From Owenia fusiformis (lineage: Eukaryota; Annelida; Polychaeta; Sabellida; Oweniidae), in NCBI GenBank assembly GCA_903813345.2, contig CAIIXF020000001.1, positions 16,697,915 through 16,761,914 on the forward strand: 64,000 bases of DNA, in the 5' to 3' direction. The position numbers were made by a program, and so were the translations under genes. This document shows, piece after piece, positions 1-59,377 of this stretch (the first letter of the stretch is position 1; the number at the start of each line of letters is the position of its first letter). The notes beneath the pieces were generated by a model. It was not told the DNA's origin. It saw only the letters and a list, made by a program, of their open reading frames with translations, and ran no database searches.

Positions 1-952
1 TAAAGAAAATTCAATTTATAAAACTTTAAAATCAATTTCTCAAATAAGTACAATTATTTCTTAATTTTGGAATCTCAGGACACCCTTCAAAAAGAATTTA
101 TTGCCTTTGAAACTAAGGCAGAAGTACAATGCATTGAAACCAATGATGCCAATACGGTCCCCCACATATTTCCCTCGGTATAAACCCTGTAGCCTAAACC
201 TCCCAGCACATTACAATGTAGCCCCTAAGGGCCGGTCCGCTGGTCATTATCAGGTTATTTTTGATACAGACCAGTTGATTTTTTCACTGGGTATAGGAGA
301 ATAACATTGCAACTGGTCCGTAATTCCATTTTGACCAGCAGGTTTCAGATCCTTAGGGCCTAAGACATAACCAATTTTTATTACATGCACATGGAAGAAA
401 TTTGAAAATAGAAAAATAAATTCTAATTCATTTTAGATTAATGAAAGTGATGAAACCTCGATTTAGGTAATCACATTTTGTTCATTGGGATGCAGCTATC
501 ATTATCCATTCATTTTCTGTTGTTTGCTACTACTCTGTGGAGTACAATTGGGAATTGAAGCAATTGTAGAAGTGGAGACTAAGAGTGGCTCTTTGTAAAG
601 AAATTGAACCAATTTGTTACTTTTCCAAAATAAAATGTAGATGATCTAAAAACAATGATCCCAAAAATGAAAAAAGAAAGGACAAATCTGAAAAACATAC
701 TAGTAATAAAATAACTAAAAAGATCCCAGATGTTCAGTGAAAAGCGCAAAGCAAATCATAGGTGAAGAGAAAATAAAATAAGTGTTTTAAGGGACTATAC
801 TAACATAAGGATAACTCCTTATTGATATAGTGTATGGTCAGTAAAAGTTAAAGCTAGTTTAAATAGATTTAGCTTTTTTCCACAAACTATAAAACATCAT
901 TTTGAAAGAGATTTCAATAGTATACAGACAGTGATTGCCTCTGAGCAATGTA
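1..952. other. AT-rich intergenic sequence, no gene recognised
   Basis: No reading frame resembles a known protein. The only structure seen is a weak inverted pair around 223-364: a CCCTAAGG-type block followed by GCTGGTCA faces its reverse complement about 100 bases later, which may be an old hairpin element. Confidence 0.5.
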
Positions 953-1859
953 CAGTGTGTCTCAAAAAAAATGTTACACTTACAAAAAGTTCAATATCTT
1001 TCATGATTTTGACTTTATCCCTAAAATATACTTAGATACCAAAATACCAGCCTTTCCCGAATAAATCCACTCCATCAGATTTAAAATCCGTCCATGATTG
1101 GCTGCACAGGACAGATTTTATAGACGCATGTGAAATCTGATTTGCGCCAACTTCTCAGTGGTTGGACATGTGTTGATCAATTCTTTTTTGGTGTGAATGC
1201 TGTGGACAGTGATATCTTGATATGATCAATGATCCAGTTGTTTCTTTCCTGGATAGAAATGCAACATGTCATTGTCAAAGGTTCAATTTGGTTACATTTG
1301 CTGGCAACAGGATGGTACAAGGGCCTGTGGCAGATCGTTTGGTAGAACTCTTTGGAAATCAGAAAGTAGCATTGAATTACCCAATTGATTGGCACCCAGG
1401 GTCATCCCACTTTAGACCCTTGCTTTTCAAAGGGCCTCTGAAAGCGCTTTACAGCATCACAAACTAAATCCTCAGATTTGCTTTCACATTCAACATGTTG
1501 AGGGGACCACATGTTTATGTGGATAGACCAAATGATCATATGTAAGAAAAAGAGGAAAATTACAGAATGACTCGCAAAGGTCAAACTTCTGCTCAGAAGA
1601 AAGTTAAATGTTAAAGAAACTGTTCCTCTTTTGTCATATGGTCCATCCAATCACTTAGAACTTGGCGCAAGTCAGATTTTACTTTGGGACACTAAAAGCT
1701 GTCCTGTGGAACCAATCAAGGACAGATTTTGAATCTGATAGTGTCAAATTATTTGAGAAAGATTTGTCTGTTGGTATTCAAAGTAATTTAATGGGAAAAG
1801 TCAAAATTATGAAAGATATTGAACTTTTTGTAAGTGTAACATTTTTTTGAGACACTCTG
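953..1859. mobile_element. Tc1/mariner-like non-autonomous element with long inverted repeats
   Basis: The ends are near-perfect inverted repeats beginning CAGTGTGTCTCAAAA and ending TTTTGAGACACTCTG, and both sit directly against a TA dinucleotide (951-952 and 1860-1861), the target duplication typical of Tc1/mariner-type elements. Similarity between the arms continues inward with small differences for roughly 230 bp (about 953-1180 against about 1630-1859); examples are the facing blocks around 1080-1165 and 1650-1740. The central 450 bp has only short frames without a recognisable DDE transposase, so the copy is probably non-autonomous. The superfamily is inferred from end sequence and TA target only. 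Confidence 0.75.
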
Positions 1860-1861
1860 TA

Positions 1862-4014
1862 GTGCAAAATATGACAGTTGCTATTTGTTTTGATTACTAT
1901 ATCTAGTATATAACCTATTATTATGTACTCTATTTGAAGAAACAAATAAGTAGTCTTTCATTTTCAACATTTAATGATGACAGCTTTCTATATGCATTTC
2001 TATTGCATTTGGCCATTCAAACCCCTATAAGACCTGGTAGCAAGGAAGATAAAGGGTACTTTTGACTGCTCACATGATCTAATTATCTGGTCATTTGTAC
2101 TTTTCATCTTCCCTGGTAGCGAGGATTTAGGTTTTCGAGGAAATTAATAATTCTATTTCATATCATGTGGCCATGAATAATCCAATGAGCATCCATAATA
2201 CAAAGAGTAATTGAGGGCATATAATTTGAATATGCATGGGATTACACATACTGTATCATTTTATTTTTTTGATCTACTTGTAATAGCTCTAAAACTAAAA
2301 CATGAAAGGCCAGGCATGCCAACTGGCATGGTATTGTGTTACAAAACATTATTTCATTCTAGATACAATAACATGCATATTGGCATACTTCGTTTTAATA
2401 CAAGATTGTTATAACTCCAAGTTTTGTAAGTCACATGACCAATTCTTAGACAGTTGATTGGTTGAAACAGTTGATATCAGATATGACAATTTGAAATTAG
2501 AAATAAGCTGTTTGTCTGGAGATGGTACAATTTCACACTGAATTCTAGCTTAATGAGAGGGAATTGAGATGGGGCATGTATCTGAGATGAAAGCCTGTGT
2601 TTCAAATAGTAAAATTCCATGTCTATCTCAATTTTTTTGAAAATGGCAGTTAGTACAAAGTTATTCTCACGCGACGAATTCTAGAGTTAGAATTCTTTGT
2701 ATTTTGTTTGGTTTTGTAAGAAATTTAGTGCAATAAGTATATAATCAGCTGAAAATTATTCATTTGTCTTGCAAGGAAATATAATATTAGAACACAAATG
2801 AATTGTTCTGATGCTGTTCCACCATCAACAAATTATTTACAGCCTCATTGTGTTGGTAACCATGGCAACCATGCACGAATATAATGTCTCATTAAAAATC
2901 CAATGTTTGTCTCATCACTCAGTATTTCGTTAACAGCACTGGATATTGTATTTGATATTGAATAAACAGAAATGCATTCAATTATAGAATATTGTTTTTT
3001 GTTTCTTTCTTGCTCAATGTCAAAACTTAATTCGCAAGGGCCAAAAGAGAAATATCAATCAAAGGGCAGCAAAAAAAGTTGAAATACTGGAGAATGTAAA
3101 ACTTCAAAAATTGTCATTTTCAAAATAACAATCATTGTTTGTCATACACATGATACAATGATTTCTACCTTTTTATCTTTATGCAATGTGAATTATTTAA
3201 CAATCATTTTGAAGAAACTTCAATTCTTCATGAATTTGGAAATACAGTGTAAATGTATATTTAGCCTTCAGGAATCAAAGGTAATGGATTGTCATGTTTA
3301 TTGAAAAGATTGTTTTCTACATTTCACACTCTGCTTTCAGTCTGTATTTGCGTCCAATGTTGACAAAAGAATTATTGTTCAACTCAATCTATACATTTAC
3401 TAAGATGATATACCAGTACAGTAGTTGCTAACTCCTTTCCGAGGAATACATGCAAGATTTTTGTTCCAATGCTCTGCTATCGTTATCAACAATGAATGAT
3501 ATACATCGAATATATCCATATCATCCTATGCCATGCAACAGTAATGTGTAATGCTATACAAAAAATTGACTCCCATGTTGTATTACTTACTATAGCGTAT
3601 GTACCCCTGTAGCACCCAGGTTTGCAAGATGAACCACCAGTCTCATGGGTTCTTTTTTAATTGATCCATCATAGTTACATCTTGAAAATGGTAAATTTTC
3701 TGGAGCAAGGGGATACCCTATACCTCCCGAAAAGTTGTTTTTCATTAGAATTGCTCATGCAAATTGAAAGTGCCTAAGTGACATGTTATGAAAAGAATTT
3801 CTAAAAGAAAGGGGACACCCCTCATTAATTTTCAGTTGTCGAATTGGCTCATATTCACATCACGGGCTTTCAAGAAATCCCATGTACATATCCATTGAAA
3901 ATGTCTTAAATGTAAGTGTCATGTTTTTACACTGTAGTTTCAAATTATGAAATATGTGCCAGAAATGTTTAGAATTTTCAATTTGCCATTAAAAAATTTA
4001 AAAATCATCTGACA
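1862..4014. other. intergenic sequence without recognised features
   Basis: About 2.1 kb of AT-rich DNA. I see no conserved coding frame, RNA gene or clear terminal repeats. Confidence 0.45.
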
Positions 4015-4018
4015 AGAA

Positions 4019-5486
4019 CACGCCCGGTGATCGTGAATATGGGACGGAGGGGGGGAGCAGGCAATTTCTGCTAGGAAATTCAACAAATCTGGAAGATTTA
4101 TTTTTTCAAGAAAAAGTTTACTATTGAATTGCTAAATGGATAGGCGCACGGTATGGTAGAATATGTTAGGTTTTCTGGGATTTTTTCTGAAACGATACGC
4201 ATCTAAGGTATGAGATCTATTAAAAAAGGCGCAAGGCCATCAACAGGCACAAATCAACGTTTTTGCTATAAATCAAGCAACAATGGTCTGGACGACCTGT
4301 AATAAATACTTGTAAGGCCATAAGAAGTCGATCCTCTGTTTTGCGTCCCCTTGCTTGCACGATTTTGAGTAAATCAGAAAAAACAAACACATCCAAATAG
4401 CAATCACAAGGGTCTGAAAGTACCATCGCATTTCATTCAATCAGAATCAGATGAAATGGCGGATAAATTGATGTGCGTCAAAATTGACAGTGTTATAATT
4501 ATTTGACATACATTGTGTATTTTCTTATTTTTTACCCTTGAAAAATAGCCATGTTTTTATATATTGTATAAAATGTATAAATATGTGTTTGTAATCACTG
4601 CAAATTGGGATGTCATCCTTTTTTATGCCCCTAAAATGTATATATTCCTCAGCAAACAAGTTTGTGTTTTTTCTTTAGTTTGTGTTTGTTTTCCTTGTAC
4701 CCTTACATGATTTGGATTTTGCCAGGACGCAAAACAAAGAATCTACTTCTTATGGCCTAAGTGATGTTATCATAACTAAATTAATGTCATTGCTGAATTT
4801 ATAAAATAAGTTTCCATATATGAAATAAAAAATAATCGAAAATAATGAATTTGGGACGGAGGGGGGGAGGGGATGGAGGGGGGGAGCAATATGTATATAA
4901 GACATGATTAGAGATGTTTCGCGACTTTAAGTCCTTTTACTCCAAATGTCCCCATTTTTCAGTCTCCAGGGGTATATCATCCAGTTTCTTACTAAGTTAA
5001 TGAGTTCATTTTTCAAATACAAGAATTCGTGTGAAGTTGTTTCACTTTATAGAATTATTACTCCCCCCTCCGTCCCCTCCCCCCCCCCCCTCCGTCCCAT
5101 TTTAATTATTTTCGATTATTTTTTATTTTACGTATGGAAACTTATTTTATAAATTCAGCAATGACATTAATTTAGTTATGATAACATCACTTACAAGTAT
5201 TTATTACAGGTCGTGTAGTCCATTGTTGCTTGATTTATAGCAAAAACGTTGATTTGTGCCTGTTGATGGCCTTGCGCCTTTTTTAATAGATTTCATACCT
5301 TAGATGCGTATCGTTTCAGAAAAAATCCCAGAAAACCTAACATATTCTACCATACCGTGCGCCTATCCATTTAGCAATTCAATAGTAAACTTTTTCTTGA
5401 AAAAATAAATCTTCCAGATTTGTTGAATTTCCTAGCAGAAATTGCCTGCTCCCCCCTCCGTCCCATATTCACGATCACCGGGCGTG
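4019..5486. mobile_element. nested inverted-repeat (foldback-like) element with 4-bp target duplication
   Basis: Outer arms of about 280 bp (4019-4300 and 5210-5486) are close reverse complements, starting CACGCCCGGTGATCGTG and ending with its complement. The tetranucleotide AGAA flanks both ends (4015-4018 and 5487-5490) and is a candidate target duplication. Inside is a second pair of inverted arms (about 4760-4890 and 5050-5190), each ending in a GGGACGGAGGGGGGGA-type G-rich block. CACG-type ends with a 4-bp duplication resemble some CACTA/Chapaev-type elements, but no transposase frame is present, so the class is unresolved. Confidence 0.7.
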
Positions 5487-6707
5487 AGAACCCCTGTACC
5501 CCCAATTTGGCTCATTTCACTCGTGCATTCGCTCATACTCTTCACTGACACTATAACTTCACTTGCTCAGATACCACCAAATCCTGTTGTGAGCCCTGAG
5601 AGGTGAAACATATCTTATCATCTTTTTCTTAAAATTCCACTTAGCGGAATCAATTGGTGAATGATCTTGCGTTTTCATACTAAAGTTTGTTTTTGAGTTT
5701 TTTCTTATAGTTTTATATATTTAAAGTTATTTAAGAGACAGGGCCCTTTTTCTAAAGCCCTTTTTAGAAAAATAATTGAGATTACAGAGGATACCTGTTA
5801 TTTCTGCTTTTTAACACAATTTTAATAGAAAATTCCAATTCCAAACTCCTTATCTCAATATAATTCACCACTGGGGAATGGGAATTGAGCAACCAAACTT
5901 GGCACAAAGTTAGATCCTAAGATAAACTCTAATCTTAGGGCTTTGATTTTTTGTGACATCTTATATTTGCCTAGCAACCACATAGCAACTGCCTAAAATA
6001 ACATATTTTACAATATAAATCCACTTAACATATGCTAGGATGCTATACTACCATTACAAAAAAGTATTCTTATCTTAAAATACAACAATTTTACCATATT
6101 TACTGAAGTGACATCACCATGTTGCATAGCAACAACATGGCAACAGGTTACAATGCCCATTTTGACATTTGCAGACCATATATCTATTATATGTTCACTG
6201 CTTTTGGATCTCTTCCACATTATTTCTTAACATATAGCAAATGTATTGATGCAGTTATGTCTGACCATTTTCCCTAACAACGGCTTGAAATAAAGGTTAA
6301 ATTTGCCTAGCAACGACCAAGCAACATCATAAAATAGCAATGTTTCTCATAAGAATTTCACTATATATCCACTATATGACTTAAAGAAAATCAATATATA
6401 TGTCTTTTGTGATTTATAAAGCTTTATAGTTGCTCACTTAAAAATCTTTAGTCTCTTGTGTAAAGCATGATGGGACATTTCTTGTCTTACGTGTATCAAA
6501 TTGCAATTCATGTTTCAGTTCTGATTCATCACATTGATACTTGATACATTTTCAGCATTGATACCCCTAAGATAATACTCTATTTTGGTGAATTGCTTCG
6601 ATTTCCTTTACAGGTGCATAGTTCGATGCAGTAGAATGCGCCATGGCATTACCAGTTCCCTTTGCAGTCACATTTGGTGCAGTCACATTTAATTATGACT
6701 TTACATG

Positions 6708-7340
6708 CTATGGAAGCTTGGGCAATATTGTCCATCTGGGCACCCACAATCCTGATGGGCTCCTAAACCATCCCCATATGCTTGGTGAAGGAAAACCTGG
6801 ATCCACTATATACCACTGCCCCCATGTGCTTCTTGTCAAAAGAACACCTGTAAGATCATTACATAAGTTCCATTGCTTGAAAACTGTCACCTTGCTCTGA
6901 TGGTAAAATCCAGACATGGTATCAGTTCCAGTAAGGATGTGGAACATTGGCGGCACACATGATCTTTGTGGTCCTAGTGCTCAAGCAAATTCATAAATTG
7001 GAATGTAGTGTTAGTTTTGAAAATGCTACATATAGATCTCAATCTGTAGCTCAGAGGCACATGCTATTAGGCTATCACAACATTACTGTCCACTGATTGT
7101 CCACTGATCTTATCATAAATGTCCTGCAACCTTTTCCGACACCATGAGACACATCCAAAAACATATGTGTATCTGCCTCTCCCTGGGAGCAGGGACTATT
7201 ATGGCATAATTAGCAGGATTACTGATGCACTCTCCTTCGATGGTTGAGACAAAGACTCTATCGTCTGCCATAATATGTCTTGTAACAATTGCTAGTAGTG
7301 CAAAGAACTCTATCTTGTTGTCATTGTTTCTGAGAAATCC
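6708..7340 (-). pseudogene. decayed repeat-encoded protein, left-arm copy
   Basis: Minus-strand frames encode pieces of the protein also seen in the right arm: MFHILTGTDTMSGFYHQ, WGQWYIVDP and WGWFRSPSGLWVPRWTILP, plus upstream pieces in 7180-7340 (for example EGECISNPA and an IMADDRVF-like stretch). The order resembles an uncharacterised multi-copy protein family I recall from cnidarian, amphioxus and mollusc genomes, recognised by a central F-H-A-x-T-G-C-D-T motif; here the cysteine is threonine. Relative to the right-arm copy about 70 codons are missing between the GVLLT and WGQW blocks. Stops and frame breaks make it non-functional. Its transposon class is not known to me. Confidence 0.55.
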
Positions 7341-7637
7341 TATCCTAACACCAAACTACCAAGCAATATTGGCAAGACTTTATTGAAAGATAGAGCTCTT
7401 TGCACAATTCCTAAATCCTTCAGCATCTCAAGTGGTAAAACTTGAAACTTTGAAATTAATGACTTGTATGTTTCAGCAAATCCCAGATAGGATTTTAAGC
7501 TTTTTACAAGTATAACCTTGACTTAACGATTTAATCAGTAGTGTCTTAATTTAAAATCTATATACTAGTATTTTGAACACATCCTGCTGGGATACATAAA
7601 CTCCATATACTGGGTTCAGTAGAATATTACTATCCAA

Positions 7638-8330
7638 ATGTGGAAAATTAACAATGGCATAGATACATATATGTTTTTGCATGTGTCTCATGGTGTCGGA
7701 AAAGGTTGCAGGACATTTATGATAAGATCAGTGGACAGTAATGTTATTGTGATAGCCTTAGCCTGTGCCTCTGAGCTACAGATTGAGGTCTATGTAGCAT
7801 TTTCAAAATGCAAAACGTATCGCTACATTCCAGTTCATGAGATTGCTAGAGCACTAGGACCACAAAGATCATGTGCGTTGCCAATGTTCCATGCCCATAC
7901 TGGAACTGATACCATGTGACGTCTGGATTTTACCATCAGAGCAAGGTGACAGTTTTCAAGCAATGGAACTTATGTAATGATCTAGCAGGTGTCCTTTTGA
8001 CTCTAGTAGATCGCCCATCAACCGTAACAACAACAGAAGTTATGGGCACAATTGAGAGGTTCATTATCCTGGTTTACCAGCCTGCAAACAGTGAGACAAA
8101 TCTCAATACCATGCGCAAGCACATGTTCACTCATGACAGATCGATCCCGATAGATTACCTCCAACAAGCGATGCAGCACTCTATAATGTCATGCTCCAAG
8201 GAGCACATGTATGGGGGCAATGGCATATAGTGGATCCAGTTCTTCCTTCAACAAACCTATGGGGATGGTTTAGGAGCACATCAGGATTGTGTGTACCCAG
8301 ATGGACAATACTGTCGCCAGCATCCATAAT
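7638..8330 (+). pseudogene. decayed repeat-encoded protein, right-arm copy
   Basis: Three overlapping plus-strand frames (7638-7919, 7916-8230, 8191-8442) together cover one protein, broken by frameshifts near 7916 and 8200. Recognisable blocks in order are GKGCRTFMIRSVDSNVIV, YRYIPVHEIARALGP, ALPMFHAHTGTDTM, IERFIILVYQ and WGWFRSTSGLCVPRWTIL. This order matches the uncharacterised repeat-encoded family with the H-A-x-T-G-C-D-T motif named for the left arm. It lies in the right half of the 4-kb palindrome and is slightly longer in the middle than the opposed copy. The function of the family is unknown to me; this copy looks dead. Confidence 0.6.
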
Positions 8331-8647
8331 TAAAGGGAACTGCAAATGGAACTGCAAATGCCATGGTGCATTCTACTGCACCAAAAACTATGCAATTGCA
8401 AAGGAAATTGTAGCAATTAACCCAAATAGAGTATTATCTTAGGGGTATTAATGCTGAAAATGTAACAAGGATAAATATGATGAATATATTGTGTTTACTT
8501 TATCTCAGAACTGAAACATGAATTGCAGGACTTTTGCAGTTTGATAAACATAAGACAAGAAATGTCCCATCATGCTTTACACAAGAGACTACAGGTTTTT
8601 GAGTGTGCAGCAACAAAGCTTTATCAATTAAAAGACATACATATTAC

Positions 8648-8855
8648 ACAGTGATCTCCCCAGCATTAAAGCAAGTGGACGCAGCACCCACCTGAGATTT
8701 TGAAAATAGGCTCGCACCCACCTGAAAATCCATTTGCACCCACTTGAAAATGAGAAAAGTCATGAAAAATTGGCATATTTTGACCAATTTTTATCTGAAT
8801 TGTGATAATGAGAATTTTGCACCCACCTGAGAAAAAATCCTGGGGAGATCACTGT
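8648..8855. mobile_element. short element with CACCCACCTGA repeats, copy 1
   Basis: The ends are a 16-bp inverted repeat, ACAGTGATCTCCCCAG at 8648 and its complement ending near 8855. Between them CACCCACCTGA-like words recur three or four times. The block is present only in the right arm of the surrounding palindrome, so it inserted after that structure formed. A second, more diverged copy is at 48746-48959. Confidence 0.7.
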
Positions 8856-9640
8856 TACATAATAGTGGATATATACATGTAGTGAGATTTTTATGAGAAA
8901 CATTGCTATTTTAAGCTGTTGCTAGGTCATTGCTAGGCAAATTTAAGCATTGTTTTAAGCCGTTGCTAGGAAGTTGTTAGGGAAAATGGTCAGGCATAAC
9001 TGCATCATTTATGCTTAAATACAATTTCTGTATGTTAAGAAATAATGTGGAAGGGATCCAAAAGCATACAAGTGAGCATATAATAGGAACATGGTGTGCA
9101 AATGTCAAAATGGGCATTGTAACCTGTTGCCATGTTGTTGCTATGCAACATGGTGATGTCACTTCTGTAAATATGTTTGAATTATTGTATTTTAGGATAA
9201 GAAGACTTTTTGTAACGGTCTTATAGCATCCTAGCATATATTAAGTGGATTTATATTGTAAAATGTGCTATTTTAGATGGTTGCTATGTGGTTGCTAGGC
9301 AAATGTATGATTTCACAAAAGATCAAACCCCTCAGATTAGAGCTTATCTTAGGCTCCAACTTTGTGCCAAGTTTGGTTGCTCAACTTCCATTCTCCATTG
9401 GTGAATTAAAGTGAGATAAAGAGTTTGAAATTTGAATTTTCTGTTCACATTGTGTTAAAAAGCAGTAATAATGGGTATCCTCTGTAATCTCAAATATTTT
9501 TCTAAAAAGGGCTTTAGAAAAAGGGCCCTGTCTCTAAAATGTCTTGAAATACATGGAACAATAAGAAAAAATTCCAAAACGAACTTTAGTATGAAAACGC
9601 AAGGTCCCTATGGGGGCCTTGCACCAATTGATTCCACTAA

Positions 9641-10430
9641 CTCAAAACAATATGGTCATAAACCAATTTAAATAGAAATTATGAATTCAAAAAATGGTAC
9701 AATGCACACCTCCCTCCTCACGCAATTCTGGCTACGGGAAGCGAACTTCAACCCCATCTACGATTTCCAAGGTGGTTCTAACATTAAACTGAAACCTTTG
9801 AATCAAGATGCTCCACCCCTGCAGAAGGGTATCAAAACGATGACTCTGTCATATCTTGGAATAGAATAAAGATTTAGTGTTCCCAGGTCATAATAAGCAT
9901 TTAAGGCTAGTGAGCAGTGGATCCATGGTTTTCAAGCAGCAACTTAATGGCTGAATGGTGCTGATTGAAGTTTGTGAAGTATATTTGGTTGTTATGTGTA
10001 TATAATCAATAACGAAAGTGAAACTAAATTGGAAATCACATGGTGTAATTTAAGCCATGTGCTTTTGTTTACTAACATAAATCCGACATGTTGATTGGTT
10101 CACCGTTTAAAGGATGCCGGAAGTAAGCGAAAAGCGCCATCTGTAAGGCGCGAAAGTGTTTGATAACCACAAGTGTGCTTGTGCATGTGCTTTAATAATT
10201 TCAAGTTATTAGAGAATAATTTCACACAATCGTGCATCATATTTGGATTATTCTGGTACCGACTGTGCTCTACAAGCGTCAGGCGAACGGATTTCAATGC
10301 ACGTTCGTGAGTAGTTGAGAGGAATTCACACTTTGCGGTTGCAACTTCATCTCAACTTCGAACATTTCAATTTCATGTCAGAATCGTCTGTAGGCTTTAG
10401 AAGCAGTGCAGAAATCAATCTCAGATCTGG
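9641..10430. other. intergenic sequence, nothing recognised
   Basis: No coding frame, RNA gene or terminal repeat recognised; a short frame at 9681-9869 has no family resemblance that I can see. Confidence 0.4.
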
Positions 10431-10433
10431 ATG

Positions 10434-10960
10434 CTACAAACCCAGTGACTGGCTAAATAATTCAAAATGTAAGTATGTCAGAAGATGTACACTTATTTTC
10501 ACTTTGATTTCTTGTGGAAACTGGGATAACTCTAGTTCAACGTCGTTAAACTCAATAACGGCGTTCTTTATTATTAGGAATTTTTTGGGGCCGTTATCAA
10601 TAACGGCGTTCTTTATTATTAGGAATTTTTTGGGGCCGTTATTGAGTTTAACCTCCTTACTATTCTTTCCTTTGATGCAAGTTCTGAATCCATCGAAACC
10701 ATTTTTCCGCGATAACGTGCAACTGATACTTGACAATAATATAAAAACACATAACATCAAGCGATTTAACACAATATTTTTGTGTTAAATGTTCATTTAT
10801 ACGAGTAAAATGAGGCTACACTTACCAATCTCTAAAGTGACATTCCGCATGTCTGTCATTGTGTCTGTTCGTCTGAGTGTCCCGGATCGTAAAATTAAAC
10901 TACCAGCGAAACGAAATTGTTGTCAAATAGATTGATAATTATTATCGCGATTACTCGGGA
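10434..10960 (-). repeat. dispersed repeat with a conserved signal-peptide-like reading frame, diverged copy
   Basis: On the minus strand a 112-residue frame (10772-10434) starts with a hydrophobic, signal-like segment (MLCVFILLSSISCTLS) and continues with EVKLNNGPKKFLIIKNAVI. The block around 10555-10640 is duplicated in tandem, adding a second NGPKKFLIIKNAVI. A homologous block lies at 37938-38330 (and in its duplicate at 43432-43830), where most changes keep the frame and only one repeat unit is present; homology also covers the DNA upstream on the minus strand, including a GGTAAG donor-like site near 10820. After FNDVEL the copies diverge completely. It could be a first-exon fragment of a gene family or part of a transposon. 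Confidence 0.45.
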
Positions 10961-11064
10961 TAAAAAGATCAATTTTGAGGATAACAGGTATCTTTGATTA
11001 ATTTATATAGCGCGTGTATACACGCAAAACAGTTATTAATTGCAAACCCACTGTTCGTTAATGC

Positions 11065-11428
11065 AGTGCCGTGATGACGGTTAATTCCTGAAATGATTTG
11101 CAATTTCGATGTTACCGAAACTGACCGACATTTTCGTCATTTCCAAACCTGTCTCCAATATTTTTGTAATTATGCATCAATAGGGTCTAAGGGGGATACG
11201 GGACGGGGTGTATGTGTTTATAAGGTATGTATGCATGTTTGAATCACATTCTTTGTGTAATATTGCCATGTTTTCAGGGTTTAATTTGTTCCGCTTGTCG
11301 AAACCTGCTGAACGATTAAATTAACGCATCAAAGGCAAAATGGTCATGGAGGTTAGACCTAGCCAGGCCATAACACATGTCAGATAAGAAACGAGGCCCG
11401 GGCTAGGTCTAATGTTGTTGGACTAGGA
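11065..11428. repeat. dispersed repeat family, copy 1
   Basis: About 360 bp that matches 46325-46687 in the same orientation with scattered differences; shared stretches include CGAAACCTGCTGAACGATTA and AAGGTATGTATGCATG. Near the right end GTTAGACCTAGCC (about 11353) faces GGCTAGGTCTAAT (about 11401), forming a hairpin present in both copies. No coding capacity is evident. Confidence 0.75.
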
Positions 11429-11789
11429 TAACTCATGCATAAGCTTAGTCTATTTCTTACCTCAATCAGAAATGTTTATGTTACTTCCCTTGTAGAGGAA
11501 TATGGTGTCTCCCATAATTGAAAATAACGATTTATTACGGGGCTCGTTACGGGCACCGTACAGTCAAGTATTGGGATCGAAAATTACGGGCCTTGTAATT
11601 ACAAGCCCTTACGAGGTTCGAAAATTACAAGCAATGACGAGACTCGTAATGAGTCCCGTACGAGGTTGTACAGCCAGGCCCCGTTGACTCTTCGAGCTCC
11701 TTATGGGCTTGTATGAGGTCCAATGTAATTTGCCTGCGTACTCGGAAATAATTCGGTAGCCAGTTTGTCTAGATTAAATATGCAACTCT

Positions 11790-58780
<46,991 letters not shown>

Positions 58781-59377
58781 GTAGGTATTGTGGATAGGTG
58801 GCAGCGCTTGTCAGCTTTAGCAGACGGATTCTCAAAAGGAGACTATTCATTCCCATGATGCTTTTAGTTTTGTGTCCAGTGACTTGGGATTGGATGCTCT
58901 CATGGAGACTTACATTTTTGTTGTGTTGTACTGTATAGGTCCTAAATATTTTTACCTGCTTAATTGTACGCTAAAATTGGCTTTATGCTTAAGAGGCACT
59001 ATTTGTAAAAAGGGGGCAGGACACCATTGGAGGGTGGCACATGTCAAATTTTATATTTCAAAAATTTTATTCTTATATGAAAGTATGACCATTGGGAAGC
59101 CAAAATATGTTATTCATTTTTCTCACAGATGATTGGTTAGTGTGTGACACCGTTGCTAAGCAACCCATGTTTGTTGTCTTTTTACAACCTAGAAAATGCA
59201 CCAAAATCAGTGAAAAAAGACATATTTCAAGCTTATGATATGCCAAGAAGATAATCCAAAACCAGTTAATAACTATTTGATTTGTATATGGGACATGTTG
59301 AAGAGTTCATATGTATTGTTTATTATGACGTCACAATGGTTGCTATGGTTACGGAGCCTTTTCTGGAACATGGGTCA

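Larger units (their letters stand above)
5641..9640. repeat. 4-kb imperfect palindrome made of two opposed copies of a decayed repeat
   Basis: The sequence from 5641 rightward reappears as an imperfect reverse complement ending at 9640. Matching landmarks are the AATCAATTGGTG end and its complement near 9623-9636, GGGCCCTTTTTCTAAAG near 5742 with its complement near 9513, and the TTGCATAGCAACAACATGG block near 6121 with its complement near 9130. The left arm runs to at least 7180 and the right arm starts near 7650. Each arm holds remnants of the same coding region, on the minus strand on the left and the plus strand on the right. The arms differ by substitutions, a deletion in the left arm and an insertion (8648-8855) in the right arm, so this is an old inverted duplication or two opposed element copies. 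Confidence 0.75.

Noticed and set aside
1222-1467. 81-residue open frame inside the 953-1859 element
   Set aside because: It has no DDE motif or recognisable family and overlaps an equal-sized frame on the other strand; more likely chance within the element centre and arm.
4021-5486. CRISPR-like or viral origin interpretation of the G-rich nested repeats
   Set aside because: The window is clearly animal nuclear DNA and the repeats are inverted, not regularly spaced direct repeats.
58872-59132. Possible further AMPK exon
   Set aside because: The frame shows no AMPK C-terminal motif and lacks suitable splice sites.
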